The position numbers and the translations under genes were made by a program. This document shows positions 1 to 7,805 of a stretch of 18,679 nt of DNA, one piece after another. The notes under the pieces are model-generated. The model saw only the letters and a list, made by a program, of their open reading frames with translations, ran no database searches and was not told the origin of the DNA. Source of the stretch: Syntrophomonas sp. UBA4807 (GTDB taxonomy: Bacteria > Bacillota > Syntrophomonadia > Syntrophomonadales > Syntrophomonadaceae). The DNA lies in NCBI GenBank assembly GCA_002402575.1, contig DHGD01000025.1, positions 8,756-27,434 of the forward strand, in the 5' to 3' direction. How positions within the stretch are numbered: position 1 is the stretch's first letter; each line of letters starts with the position of its first letter.

Positions 1-1
1 T

Positions 2-184
2 TTTGTACATACCACAATAAAAACCGAACCCGCACAAATAAGCAGATCCGGCCTTCAAGCCGACCTATATACACTCCTTTCCAAAATGCGGGAGGCGCGG
101 CAGTTTCCTTTTGCACCCATCGTCCTGAAATCCATACCGTTTCGGCTGCAGGAGATCAAGATCGGAGAAATTCAGTTGTATTAA
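2..184 (+). CDS. C-terminal end of an unrecognised protein (5' end outside the window)
   Basis: A frame open from the first bases of the window runs about 60 codons to TAA at 182-184. The peptide ends RLQEIKIGEIQLY and contains the segment MREARQFPFAPIVLKS. Amino-acid composition is balanced and codon use resembles the neighbouring genes, which favours a real gene end over a chance open frame; a chance frame of this length is still possible. I do not recognise the family. No rho-independent terminator is visible in the roughly 190 bases that follow. The coding status is inference from one open frame only. Confidence 0.42.
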   Translation, partial: FVHTTIKTEPAQISRSGLQADLYTLLSKMREARQFPFAPIVLKSIPFRLQEIKIGEIQLY

Positions 185-380
185 CCTTCGGCAAATAATG
201 ACTAATTCCTGCTGCTTAACTTCCAATTCCCGCATTAGTAACACTGGCGGCTCCGTTAGATTGGTTTTCCCAGTATAAGGCAGGAGGACCTGTCCACAAA
301 TGCTTAGAAAAAGTGGTTAATCAAGCTATGCTTGGCTTATACTTAGATTAGGACAGTAATAAAAGAAAGGATGGGGTTTT
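185..380. other. Intergenic leader of the storage-protein operon
   Basis: No gene is seen. A TATACT hexamer at 338-343 is a possible -10 box without a convincing -35. Just upstream lies a 13-base near-palindrome, CAAGCTATGCTTG, at 322-334. CTGTCC near 290 and GGACAG near 351 form a distant 6-base inverted pair. None of these matches a regulator site I know. Confidence 0.3.
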
Positions 381-596
381 ATGTCAAAAGGGATAATCTT
401 TGTGCGCGAACGGCGCAAAGTCCAAGAGGGCGAGAAAAAGCCCCGTTTCGCGGTTGTAGGGGTAGCCGGCATGGACTTGAAGCTTCATGCCAAGCATATC
501 CGCCGCATGGAATTGGAACAGATGGCCAAATTGTTGGATGCAGAAATCGTTTACCTGGACGCCGGCAAGGATGAAGAAGATATCGATGAGGATTAA
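381..596 (+). CDS. Small acidic-tailed protein upstream of mosB-like gene
   Basis: Encodes 71 residues. I do not recognise the family. The N-terminal third is basic (VRERRKVQEGEKK), the middle (about 22-60) looks like a small alpha/beta unit with FAVVGVAGMDLKLHAKHIRR, and the C-terminus is strongly acidic (KDEEDIDED). There is no signal peptide or membrane segment. The ATG at 381 is chosen over that at 371 because the AAAGGATGG motif at about 364-372 sits at ribosome-binding distance from it. The next gene starts about 33 bases downstream on the same strand, so the two are probably co-transcribed. A partner or regulator role beside the storage-type protein is inference from position only. Confidence 0.75.
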   Translation: MSKGIIFVRERRKVQEGEKKPRFAVVGVAGMDLKLHAKHIRRMELEQMAKLLDAEIVYLDAGKDEEDIDED

Positions 597-629
597 GCCA
601 GTGAAAACGGGGAAAGGTGGATTTTGGTT

Positions 630-1469
630 TTGGCATTGATACGTGAAAAGGATAGCAAGCGGCTGCATATTAAAAGCAAACTAATGGGCGAGTCGCTGGT
701 AAGCAAAAGTTTCCTGCAGGGATTGGAGCAGAAGCCGCAATTCAGAGCTTTGCCTCAAGTTAGTGTTTTGAAGATCGGAGGGCAGAGTATAACCGACATG
801 GGGGCTAAAGCGGTTTTGCCCATATTGGAGGAGATTGTGAGGAACACCCCCGACCATAAGGTGATCATATCCACCGGCGGCGGTACCCGCTCCCGGCATG
901 TATACGCCATCGCTATGGAACTGGGTATGCCCACCGGGGTTATCGCCAAGTTGGGGCAAAGCGTCTCCGAGCAAAACGCGCTGATGATTTCCACCTTGTT
1001 GATGCCGCATGGGGGCATCAAGGTTGGCCATGACGACATCCCTAAACTGGCGGCCTATTTCTCACAGGGATGTATCCCCGTCATCCACGGTATGCCCCCT
1101 TACGGTTACTGGGAGCACCTTCCCGCCGAAGGCAGTCTGCCCCCCAACCGCACCGATATGGGAGCGTTTCTTTTGGCTGAGGTAATCGGCGCCCGGCAAT
1201 GTGTCTATATCAAAGATGTTGATGGCCTTTATGAGGACAACCCCAAGTTATACCCTGATGCCAAATATATTCCCCGCATCGGAGCCAATGCATTGAAGGC
1301 CCTGGACCTGGACGACCTGGTAGTGGAATGGGCGGTTTTGGATATGTTGGCCCGCTCCCGCAGCGTCGCTGAAATCCAGATAATCAACGGACTCTGCCCC
1401 GGCAATATAACCCGAGCGTTGAATGGCGAACACGTCGGCACCATCATCTTCAATGACTCCGATAAATAA
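630..1469 (+). CDS. mosB: Molybdenum storage protein subunit-like (MosB-type amino acid kinase fold)
   Basis: Amino-acid-kinase-fold protein of about 279 residues. The closest match I recall is the beta subunit of the Azotobacter molybdenum storage protein, which packs polyoxomolybdate clusters inside an ATP-dependent hexamer. Shared features are KIGGQS near residues 48-53, STGGGTRSRH (81-90), a MPPYGYW loop followed by PPNRTDMGAFLLAE (155-184), KDVDGLYEDNP (195-205), NGLCPGN and a GEHVGTII end. UMP kinase differs in the nucleotide-acceptor segment, so a pyrH call is unlikely. The start is a TTG; the one at 630 lies about 10 bases from AAGGTG (615-619), while TTG 624 is too close. Azotobacter uses two paralogous subunits and only one is here, so a homo-oligomer, or storage of tungstate or another oxyanion, is possible. 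No nitrogenase gene is in view. Confidence 0.8.
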   Translation: MALIREKDSKRLHIKSKLMGESLVSKSFLQGLEQKPQFRALPQVSVLKIGGQSITDMGAKAVLPILEEIVRNTPDHKVIISTGGGTRSRHVYAIAMELGMPTGVIAKLGQSVSEQNALMISTLLMPHGGIKVGHDDIPKLAAYFSQGCIPVIHGMPPYGYWEHLPAEGSLPPNRTDMGAFLLAEVIGARQCVYIKDVDGLYEDNPKLYPDAKYIPRIGANALKALDLDDLVVEWAVLDMLARSRSVAEIQIINGLCPGNITRALNGEHVGTIIFNDSDK

Positions 1470-1492
1470 ATGGGCCCAGGCGCGGTTCCGGT

Positions 1493-1506
1493 TTTGAATA
1501 TTCAAA
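1493..1506. repeat. 14-base perfect palindrome after mosB-like gene
   Basis: TTTGAATATTCAAA is self-complementary and lies 24 bases after the mosB-like stop codon. It could be a protein-binding site. It has no U-tract and is not a terminator. Confidence 0.4.
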
Positions 1507-1596
1507 CGCCACAATCGTCTCTGCGTTAACCTTGGTTCATTCTCATTTGATGCATTTTTATCTTGCGCTTTTTAGGTTTTCCCCGTAATCCCATAT

Positions 1597-1604
1597 GGTA
1601 TAAT
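1597..1604 (+). promoter_or_regulatory. Extended -10 promoter (TATAAT)
   Basis: A consensus TATAAT at 1599-1604 sits within a purine-rich start region, with a G-rich TATGG upstream resembling an extended -10 element. There is no good -35 at 17 bases. A start near 1611 is predicted, giving a leader that runs into the terminator at 1648-1686. Confidence 0.55.
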
Positions 1605-1647
1605 AAACGTGATTTGGAGATAAGGGCTATTTCCAACCTGGAACCAG

Positions 1648-1686
1648 GTCTTTCCTACTCGGATATCGTAGCGGAAAGGCCTTTTT
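1648..1686 (+). terminator. Strong intrinsic terminator or attenuator ahead of the AAA+/SLOG gene
   Basis: GGTCTTTCC (about 1648-1655) pairs with GGAAAGGCC (1673-1681), and CTAC pairs with GTAG inside, giving about 13 base pairs followed by TTTTT. Just upstream, CCTGG and CCAGG (about 1637-1648) can form an alternative hairpin that shares bases with the terminator's left arm. It could end a short transcript from the promoter near 1599, attenuate the 1799 gene, or terminate mosB read-through. I could not match the leader to a riboswitch class. Confidence 0.7.
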
Positions 1687-1798
1687 GTTGGCGGTAAAGA
1701 CGGCTTTCAGTTCCGTTTTGTTCAAGGAGCTTTTATGCTTCGTCCTTACATAGACATAGCCCTTCTTGTTTGAGTATCATTTGCTGGGAGGGAGAACT

Positions 1799-4609
1799 GT
1801 GAAGCCATTGATTCAGGTGTGCGGAGATCCTACGGTTGACTGGTTTCGCATTCATAATGAGGATATAACTGTACGCGGCGGAGTTTATTACTGGCAAGGC
1901 TATGGAGAAAATGACCGGGTGGGGCTTAGCTCGCAACCAGGAGGCTACGCGCTGGTATGTGAGGTATTGAAGGCATTGCTTTCTGAGCAGAACGCCATTG
2001 TGGATGGGGTTCCCTTGGCGGCGGATTTGCTAAACTGTCCCCAAGACCGGCAGGTTACCACTTCGTGGACTTTATGGAAGGAATTTAGCAATGTCATTGG
2101 CCACGGCAAAGCTTATCGCCTGTGGAAATGGCACGAATTCGAAACAGCTAAGTGGGACTATCAATCTGCACGTTTAGAAGGCCAGCCGGATTTGTTATTA
2201 ATTCAGGACAGTGGGCTGGGTTTCCGCTTTTGTGAAGAGGGCTGGCCTGAAGCGTTAAACTTAACTGACGGACAGAATGGTACACTTCCGCTACAAATTA
2301 TCGTCAAACTGGGACAATACTATAATGGTCTGGCCAACCCGCTTCTCACCCGCATAGCGCAGCTGGGGCTGGAAGATCGCACCATAGTGCTCAGTTCTCT
2401 GAGCGACTTGCGGGCTTGCGCGGTTAAGGTGAGCGCGTCCCTGTCATGGGAAAAAATCCTGGAGGAAGTGGTCAGTGCTGTCCTCAGCCCACAATGCCCG
2501 TTTCTGGATGAGAATAGCGGAATTATCAAATACCAGCAGGTGATAGTCCCTATCGAATTGAGCGGTGCGGTAGTTGTGGGCCGAGACCATCATGCCCTGA
2601 TTTTTGATAGAAATGGCCAGGAAGGAGACTTTACCAATCTATACCCAGGCCAAATCATCGGTGATAATACCTGCATACTCAGTGCTCTGGCAGCAATTTG
2701 GGCCCACGACGGCCTCGCCACCGACTGGCTGGAGGCCACCCGGGTAGGTATTCAACTGGCACGTCTGCTGCAAGTCAATGGTTATGAAGTAGTCCCAAGT
2801 ATGCGGCATAAGCATCTGCAGTTTCCCTTTCAGGTTATTGCATCCGCCTTTCGAGATTGGTTTGCTAAAAGGTCCGATCCCGAAGGGCTAAGCAACTTGA
2901 TAAATACCTCGCAATTGGGGATATTTGTGGATAAGTCTCGTTCCGCGCTGGTTAATCCAGGCCGCTGGACCATTTTAGAGGGCACCCTGCTTCGTAACCC
3001 CGGCGCTAAAGGGTTACAAGCAGAGGACTGCGCCAACTCTGTTAGAGATTGTGCCAGAAATGTGGTAGTGTTAGGTCCGCACCAAGCCCTCCAAGGGGTA
3101 CCGGTGGAGATAATAGGGGGTTGGAGCAGCGCTGACCGGCAGGAAATTGAGGGAGTACGTTCGGTTCACAATGCCATGCGCGAATATTGCAGGTTAAAGA
3201 ATCCCGAAGTGCCGCTTTGCGTGGCTGTATTCGGACCCCCCGGTTCTGGAAAGTCCTTTGTAATCAAAGAGATTGCCCGTGGACTAGGTATTGAGGAGAA
3301 AGCACAGCTTATCTTTAACCTGTCGCAATTTGAATCCCCAACCGAACTGCAAAACGCTTTTCACCAGGCACGGGACATCAATCTCAAGGGCAAACTGCCA
3401 CTGGTGTTTTGGGATGAATTTGACACTCCCTGCTCAGGACAACCCCTGGGATGGCTGCGTTATTTCCTGGCCCCTATGCAAGATGGCGAATTCACCCACG
3501 AAGGCTTGTCGCATCCTCTGGGAGGGGGAATCTACGTCTTTGCCGGAGCCACCCGCCACTCTTTCGCTGAGTTTTCCGGCCATGACAGTGCTGAGGACAG
3601 GGCGGCGAAAAAACCTGATTTTGTCAGCCGTTTACGGGCATATATCAACATAAAAGGCATTAACGGCAATCCCAATTCAGTGGAGGACCGGCTCTATGTC
3701 ATCCGCCGCGCTTTCATCCTCAGACAATACCTGGAGATGAATGCCGCACACCTTGAAAACAGCGGAATGTACGCTATCGATCCCAGTGTGCTGGATGCTT
3801 TCCTGCTGGTCAGCCGTTATCGGCATGGAACCCGATCACTGGAGAATCTGCTTAAGATGAGCAGTCTGGCAGACAAACGCAAATATGAGTTGTCCAGTCT
3901 GCCTCCTGATCATATCGTGGAAATGCATGTCAATCTGCAGGAATTTTCCGACCTCACTAAACTAGGTCATCGCGATTTGCTGCGCATCGGAATAACCGGC
4001 CACGTCAATCTGGATCCCGAAGAAAGGGACCTTTTAATTAGATCTATCAACAAGGTGATAACTCTCCTGGAAGAACAATTCCCCTCCCATTATCTGACTG
4101 TCTTTTCCCCATTGGCAGCGGGGGCAGACCGGTTGGTGGCGCGGGAGTTACTGAGGTCTGAAACCGCACGTTTGATTGCGGTACTTCCCTTTAACAGGCA
4201 GGCCTACCTGGAGAGCTTCGGTTCCAGTGACGATTACTACCAGGATCCGGCGGGAGCGGAATTGCGCAGCGAAATCAATTATTGGCTGAACAACCGGGCC
4301 ATAGAAATTATTGAGATGCCCCCTACTCCTACTCGTAGAGAGGCTTATCTAAGGGCCGGGCAATTCATTGCTGAGCACAGCAATGTCATCATTGTGGTCT
4401 GGGATGGCAACCGCCGCCAGTATGCTTCAGTCACCGCACAGGTGGTAGCCCGGGCTGAGGATCTGAAGATTCCCATATGCCATATATGGGCCCAGAATTT
4501 CCGGCAAGAATCCTGTCAGGCCAATGTTAAGCCCCGCCAGGGAGAGATTCGCTATAAGAACTTTCCCGGGCAACCTCTGGATGTTTGGACCAGCATTGTG
4601 GATGATTAG
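1799..4609 (+). CDS. PfkB-like / AAA+ ATPase / SLOG-domain protein, putative conflict or nucleotide-signal effector
   Basis: A 936-residue multidomain protein. Residues about 3-320 resemble a PfkB/ribokinase-fold domain: VCGDPTVDWF at the start, PDLLLIQDSGLGFR, an IVLSSLSDLRA strand, SLSWEKI, and IGDNTCILSALAA where kinases carry their catalytic GAGD motif, so catalysis is doubtful. Residues about 470-700 form a AAA+ module with Walker A GPPGSGKS (479-486) and Walker B LVFWDEFD (535-542), plus well-conserved stretches such as GWLRYFLAPMQDGEF and KPDFVSRLR. Residues about 727-900 look like a Rossmann SLOG domain: IGITGH, SPLAAGADRLVA, IAVLPF, VIIVVWDG. PfkB-AAA+ proteins with other C-termini (for example RyR domains) are known in predicted conflict systems. 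The GTG at 1799 is preferred over ATG 1766 because GGGAGGGAG lies just upstream. It is a lone gene with its own promoter and attenuator. Function is inferred. Confidence 0.75.
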   Translation: MKPLIQVCGDPTVDWFRIHNEDITVRGGVYYWQGYGENDRVGLSSQPGGYALVCEVLKALLSEQNAIVDGVPLAADLLNCPQDRQVTTSWTLWKEFSNVIGHGKAYRLWKWHEFETAKWDYQSARLEGQPDLLLIQDSGLGFRFCEEGWPEALNLTDGQNGTLPLQIIVKLGQYYNGLANPLLTRIAQLGLEDRTIVLSSLSDLRACAVKVSASLSWEKILEEVVSAVLSPQCPFLDENSGIIKYQQVIVPIELSGAVVVGRDHHALIFDRNGQEGDFTNLYPGQIIGDNTCILSALAAIWAHDGLATDWLEATRVGIQLARLLQVNGYEVVPSMRHKHLQFPFQVIASAFRDWFAKRSDPEGLSNLINTSQLGIFVDKSRSALVNPGRWTILEGTLLRNPGAKGLQAEDCANSVRDCARNVVVLGPHQALQGVPVEIIGGWSSADRQEIEGVRSVHNAMREYCRLKNPEVPLCVAVFGPPGSGKSFVIKEIARGLGIEEKAQLIFNLSQFESPTELQNAFHQARDINLKGKLPLVFWDEFDTPCSGQPLGWLRYFLAPMQDGEFTHEGLSHPLGGGIYVFAGATRHSFAEFSGHDSAEDRAAKKPDFVSRLRAYINIKGINGNPNSVEDRLYVIRRAFILRQYLEMNAAHLENSGMYAIDPSVLDAFLLVSRYRHGTRSLENLLKMSSLADKRKYELSSLPPDHIVEMHVNLQEFSDLTKLGHRDLLRIGITGHVNLDPEERDLLIRSINKVITLLEEQFPSHYLTVFSPLAAGADRLVARELLRSETARLIAVLPFNRQAYLESFGSSDDYYQDPAGAELRSEINYWLNNRAIEIIEMPPTPTRREAYLRAGQFIAEHSNVIIVVWDGNRRQYASVTAQVVARAEDLKIPICHIWAQNFRQESCQANVKPRQGEIRYKNFPGQPLDVWTSIVDD

Positions 4610-4622
4610 GAGCTTCATACCC

Positions 4623-6017
4623 CTAGAATTCACAGGAGCGTACCGTGCGGGGGAAGGGAATGACGTCGCGTATGTTGCTCACCCCGGTGAGGTACATGAT
4701 GAGGCGTTCAAATCCCAATCCGAAGCCAGCGTGCTTGACGCCGCCGTATTGGCGCAGTTCAAGGTACCACCGCATCTCCGCAGCATCAATATGCATCTCC
4801 TTCATGCGCCGGAGCAGCAGGTCGTGGCGTTCTTCCCTCTGACTGCCCCCGATTAATTCCCCTACCCCGGGAACCAGGAGGTCCATCGCGGCCACAGTTC
4901 TGCCGTCGTCGTTCTGACGCATATAAAAGGCCTTGATATCGTTGGGATAGTCGGTTACAAACACCGGGCGCTTAAAAATATTTTCGGTTAAATAGCGTTC
5001 ATGTTCGGTCCGCAGGTCATTTCCCCAGGCCACCGGATATTCGAATGCCTGCCCCGATGCGGCCAGCAGATCTACCGCCTCGGTATAGCTGACCCGGGCA
5101 AACTCGTGCGCTATTAACCCCGCGAGCCGCGATTCCAGTTCCTTGTCCACAAACTTATAACAGAACTGTATCTCCTCAGTGGCATTTTCTAATACATAGC
5201 TTATGATATATTTCACCATGTCCTCGGCCAGGCGCATATCATCATCAAGGTCAGCAAAAGCCATCTCCGGCTCGATCATCCAGAATTCCGCGGCATGGCG
5301 GGCGGTGTTGGAATTCTCGGCCCGGAAAGTGGGACCAAAGGTATAGACGTCGTGAAAGGCCAGCGCAAAAGCTTCGGCTTCTAATTGCCCGCTAACGGTT
5401 AGGTTGGTTTTGCGAGCAAAGAAGTCCAGGCTGAAGTCAACCTCGCCGTTATCATTTAGAGGAGGATTTTTAGCCGGCAGGGTGCTGACCCTGAACATTT
5501 CTCCCGCCCCTTCGGCATCGCTGGCGGTTATTATGGGGGTGTGCACATAGACGAAGCCGCGCTTATTAAAGAAATCATGGATGGCATAGGCGGCCAAAGA
5601 ACGGATGCGGAATACCGCCGCAAACAGGTTGGTGCGGGGGCGCAGATGGGCCACTTCGCGCAAGAACTCGCGGGTGTGTCGCTTGGGCTGAATGGGGTAA
5701 TTCTCCGGGGCATCCCCTTGCAGGATAACCTCCCGGGCTTTGATCTCCAGGGGCTGTTTGGCCCGCGGAGTCAAGACTACCTCGCCCCGCACCGTAACTG
5801 CGCTGCCCACCCGAAAGCGCGCTACTAAGTCAAATTCGCTAAGGATTTCCTTTTCATATACCACCTGTAAGGTATTGAAATGAGTGCCGTCATTTAAAGC
5901 TATAAAACCAAAGCTCTTCTGGCTGCGGTTGCTGCGCACCCATCCGTCGATTTCGACTTCCTGAGCGGCAAACCTCTCGCTGTCCCGCAGCAATTGTCTG
6001 ACCAAAACCTTTTCCAT
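4623..6017 (-). CDS. asnS: Asparaginyl-tRNA synthetase
   Basis: Class IIb aminoacyl-tRNA synthetase of 464 residues, charging tRNA-Asn with asparagine in the cytoplasm. The N-terminal OB-fold anticodon domain is visible (VEIDGWVRSNRSQKSFGFIALND). The catalytic domain has motif 1 near GFVYVHTPIITASDAEGAGEMF, motif 2 with FGPTFRAENSNTARH, and motif 3 GFGLGFERL, followed by the typical IRDVIPFPRT end. The length is normal and the frame intact. A G-rich ribosome site (GGGGGGTCAGG) precedes the ATG. The gene converges on the AAA+/SLOG gene with only 13 bases between stop codons and no visible terminator, so each may be affected by read-through from the other. An AspRS identity is unlikely given the overall AsnRS-type sequence. 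Confidence 0.96.
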   Translation of the reverse strand: MEKVLVRQLLRDSERFAAQEVEIDGWVRSNRSQKSFGFIALNDGTHFNTLQVVYEKEILSEFDLVARFRVGSAVTVRGEVVLTPRAKQPLEIKAREVILQGDAPENYPIQPKRHTREFLREVAHLRPRTNLFAAVFRIRSLAAYAIHDFFNKRGFVYVHTPIITASDAEGAGEMFRVSTLPAKNPPLNDNGEVDFSLDFFARKTNLTVSGQLEAEAFALAFHDVYTFGPTFRAENSNTARHAAEFWMIEPEMAFADLDDDMRLAEDMVKYIISYVLENATEEIQFCYKFVDKELESRLAGLIAHEFARVSYTEAVDLLAASGQAFEYPVAWGNDLRTEHERYLTENIFKRPVFVTDYPNDIKAFYMRQNDDGRTVAAMDLLVPGVGELIGGSQREERHDLLLRRMKEMHIDAAEMRWYLELRQYGGVKHAGFGLGFERLIMYLTGVSNIRDVIPFPRTVRSCEF

Positions 6018-6110
6018 ACCTGACCCCCCAAGTAATCTTCTGGAATGTGGTTTCCATTTATGCTTTTATTATGACTTATCGAAGAGATTTTAAAACCCCC
6101 CGCACGGCAT

Positions 6111-6141
6111 TAAGCCCTGACCTGAATAACAGCCGGGCTTA
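6111..6141 (-). terminator. Possible terminator after the aminomutase gene
   Basis: TAAGCCC (6111-6117) pairs with GGGCTTA (6135-6141), a 7-base stem 30 bases beyond the aminomutase stop in its direction of transcription. The T-rich stretch beyond is displaced by a G-run, so this is weak. Confidence 0.3.
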
Positions 6142-6174
6142 GCACTGAATAAAACAAGAGCTGGACTATGCTTA

Positions 6175-7410
6175 TTAAGGGTTGGGCACTTCCACTGTTT
6201 TGCCCTCCCAGGTTTTAAGCACCGCTTTTTCCTCGTCAAGATGGACGATGTGATTAGGCATCAGGGGAATTTTGCCAAGACCCCCGGGAGCGTTAACTAT
6301 ATAGGTGGGCACTGCCAGACCGGAAGTATGTCCGCGCAGTGAGTTGATGATGTCCAGGCCTTCTTGAATAGTGGTCTGGAAATGGCGAGTGCCTTTAACA
6401 TCCTTGGCGTGAAAGATGTAATACGGGCGTACCCGTGCCTGTAAGAGCTTATGATTCAGTTTTCTCATGATGTATGGCCGCTCGTTGATACCGCGCAGCA
6501 AGACGGCCTGATTGCCCAAAATTGCCCCGGCTGCAATCAGCCGGTCACAGGCAAGTTTGGCCTCAGCGGTCACTTCCAGGGGATGGTTAAACTGAGTATT
6601 GATATATATGGGCGGATATTTACGGATGATATCACATAATTCCGGGGTAACGCGCTGGGGCAAAGTGACCGGAGTCCTGGTGCCGATACGGATAATCTCT
6701 ACATGAGGTATATGGTAGAGCTGATTCAGGAGCAGGTCGAGCATGCGGTCACTCAACAACAAGGCGTCACCGCCGGTGATCAGCACATCCCTGATCTCGC
6801 TGTTGCGAGCAACATATTCCAACGCCGAGGTTATGTCTTCACGGCAGGCATGCTTATCGGTTTCACCTATATTTCTTCTTCTCTGACAATGGCGGCAGTA
6901 CATGGCACATTGATTGGTGACATTGATGATCAAGCGATCGGGATACCTGCGCGTTACACAAGGGGCCGGTGAAGTCAGGGCTTCATTCATGGGGTCGAGG
7001 CTGCCCCCGGGCAGGAGCTCACGGATATCAGGCACAGATTGACGAAAAATGGGGCTGTTCTTATAATCCTCATCCACCAGGCTGAGGTAATAGGGGGAGA
7101 TGGCCCAGCGGTATACCTGGCTGACCCGGTCCACCCTTTTTCGTTCCAAATCACTCATGCCCAGGATCTGGGCCAGAGTGTGGCTGTCGCGGATGCGGTG
7201 CGCCAGCTGCCATTTCCAGTCATTCCACTCCCGGTCGGAGCCTCCCACAACGTCCTGTATCAACCTTCGGCGCCGGGCTATAGCTACGCTAATGGTTTGT
7301 TCATCGGGGCATTGGCTGAGGAATTGCTGGTAAGCTTGTACATCATCCTTCAGTTCACTAGTCCTCAGTAGTGAGTAATATAAGTTGCTGATGTTCCCTG
7401 TTTCTCTCAT
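6175..7410 (-). CDS. eam: Glutamate 2,3-aminomutase (radical SAM, KamA family)
   Basis: Radical SAM, PLP-dependent aminomutase of 411 residues. The iron-sulfur motif is C168-AMY-C172-RH-C175, and the PLP lysine is K380 in APGGLGKIP. In lysine 2,3-aminomutase two aspartates (D293 and D330 in the clostridial enzyme) hold the substrate side-chain amine; the aligned residues here are K336 (HAKDVKG) and N373 (IVNAPGG), with matching spacing. Lys and Asn at these sites are the signature of glutamate 2,3-aminomutase as recalled from the literature. The predicted product is beta-glutamate, a compatible solute. No beta-lysine acetyltransferase gene follows, which fits. AGGAGT precedes the ATG by about 6 bases. 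Upstream lies a c-di-AMP riboswitch. Lysine specificity is unlikely but activity needs assay. Confidence 0.9.
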   Translation of the reverse strand: MRETGNISNLYYSLLRTSELKDDVQAYQQFLSQCPDEQTISVAIARRRRLIQDVVGGSDREWNDWKWQLAHRIRDSHTLAQILGMSDLERKRVDRVSQVYRWAISPYYLSLVDEDYKNSPIFRQSVPDIRELLPGGSLDPMNEALTSPAPCVTRRYPDRLIINVTNQCAMYCRHCQRRRNIGETDKHACREDITSALEYVARNSEIRDVLITGGDALLLSDRMLDLLLNQLYHIPHVEIIRIGTRTPVTLPQRVTPELCDIIRKYPPIYINTQFNHPLEVTAEAKLACDRLIAAGAILGNQAVLLRGINERPYIMRKLNHKLLQARVRPYYIFHAKDVKGTRHFQTTIQEGLDIINSLRGHTSGLAVPTYIVNAPGGLGKIPLMPNHIVHLDEEKAVLKTWEGKTVEVPNP

Positions 7411-7475
7411 GTTGACACTCCTTTCTACAGGTTAGTGGCAGGAATGATCACATTGGAAAAGGGCCGAGAATCAAA

Positions 7476-7503
7476 CAAGACCAAAGGAAGGCCTTCGGTC
7501 TTG
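7476..7503 (-). terminator. Riboswitch expression-platform terminator hairpin
   Basis: CAAGACC (7476-7482) pairs with GGTCTTG (7497-7503), with an inner AGG/CCT pairing. On the minus strand it is followed by TTGTTTGATTCT, a modest U-tract, and lies between the aptamer and the aminomutase start. It is the likely stop site when ligand is bound. Confidence 0.55.
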
Positions 7504-7514
7504 AATAATGTTAA

Positions 7515-7660
7515 CCTCGGGTTCCCTTTCAGCGCTTACGAGGTTAGCTGACGGGTTCGAGGAAAAGGGATATCCCCTACCGATACCGGATTCACCCCAA
7601 AATAATGGTTCCCCCGTTTCCCCTCTGCGGGGAATTCAGCGCAAGATTTCGGCTGATTTC
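7515..7660 (-). promoter_or_regulatory. c-di-AMP riboswitch (ydaO-yuaA class)
   Basis: On the minus strand the leader contains the conserved ydaO blocks in order: CGCTGAATTCCCC (complement of about 7629-7641), GGGGGAACCA followed by TTTTGGGGTGAAT (about 7590-7615), and GAACCCGTCAGCTAACC then TCGTAAGCG (about 7533-7558), ending with GAAAGGGAA. These match the class consensus I recall nearly throughout. The class binds cyclic di-AMP and usually reduces expression when bound. It lies about 105 bases upstream of the aminomutase start, so it should control that gene. Edges are approximate. Confidence 0.92.
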
Positions 7661-7805
7661 ATTGTGCCGGTGTCGTAATTCCTCCCTCTGAACCAAACCC
7701 CGGGTTTTTCTCCCTGTTATCAAACTGTGGTTGCGTCTCTTTTCATGCTAAACTTAAAATGTGGCAGATTTCCGGCAAAACTTGCGCGCTACCGGCTGGG
7801 TATAA

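Noticed and set aside
630..1469. UMP kinase (pyrH)
   Set aside because: The fold is shared, but the acceptor region and PPNRTDMGAFLLAE segment match the molybdenum storage family rather than PyrH.
1611..1686. Fluoride or guanidine riboswitch in the leader
   Set aside because: The conserved blocks of those classes are not present; only the terminator is certain.
4524..4856. 110-codon + strand open frame across the convergent junction
   Set aside because: Antisense to asnS and overlapping the AAA+/SLOG gene; it is a shadow frame.
6175..7410. Lysine 2,3-aminomutase (kamA)
   Set aside because: The two substrate-contact aspartates are replaced by Lys336 and Asn373, the glutamate aminomutase pattern.
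7540..7562. TpsiC-like GGGTTCGA suggesting a tRNA
   Set aside because: No flanking T-stem, anticodon or acceptor pairing; the bases belong to the c-di-AMP aptamer on the other strand.
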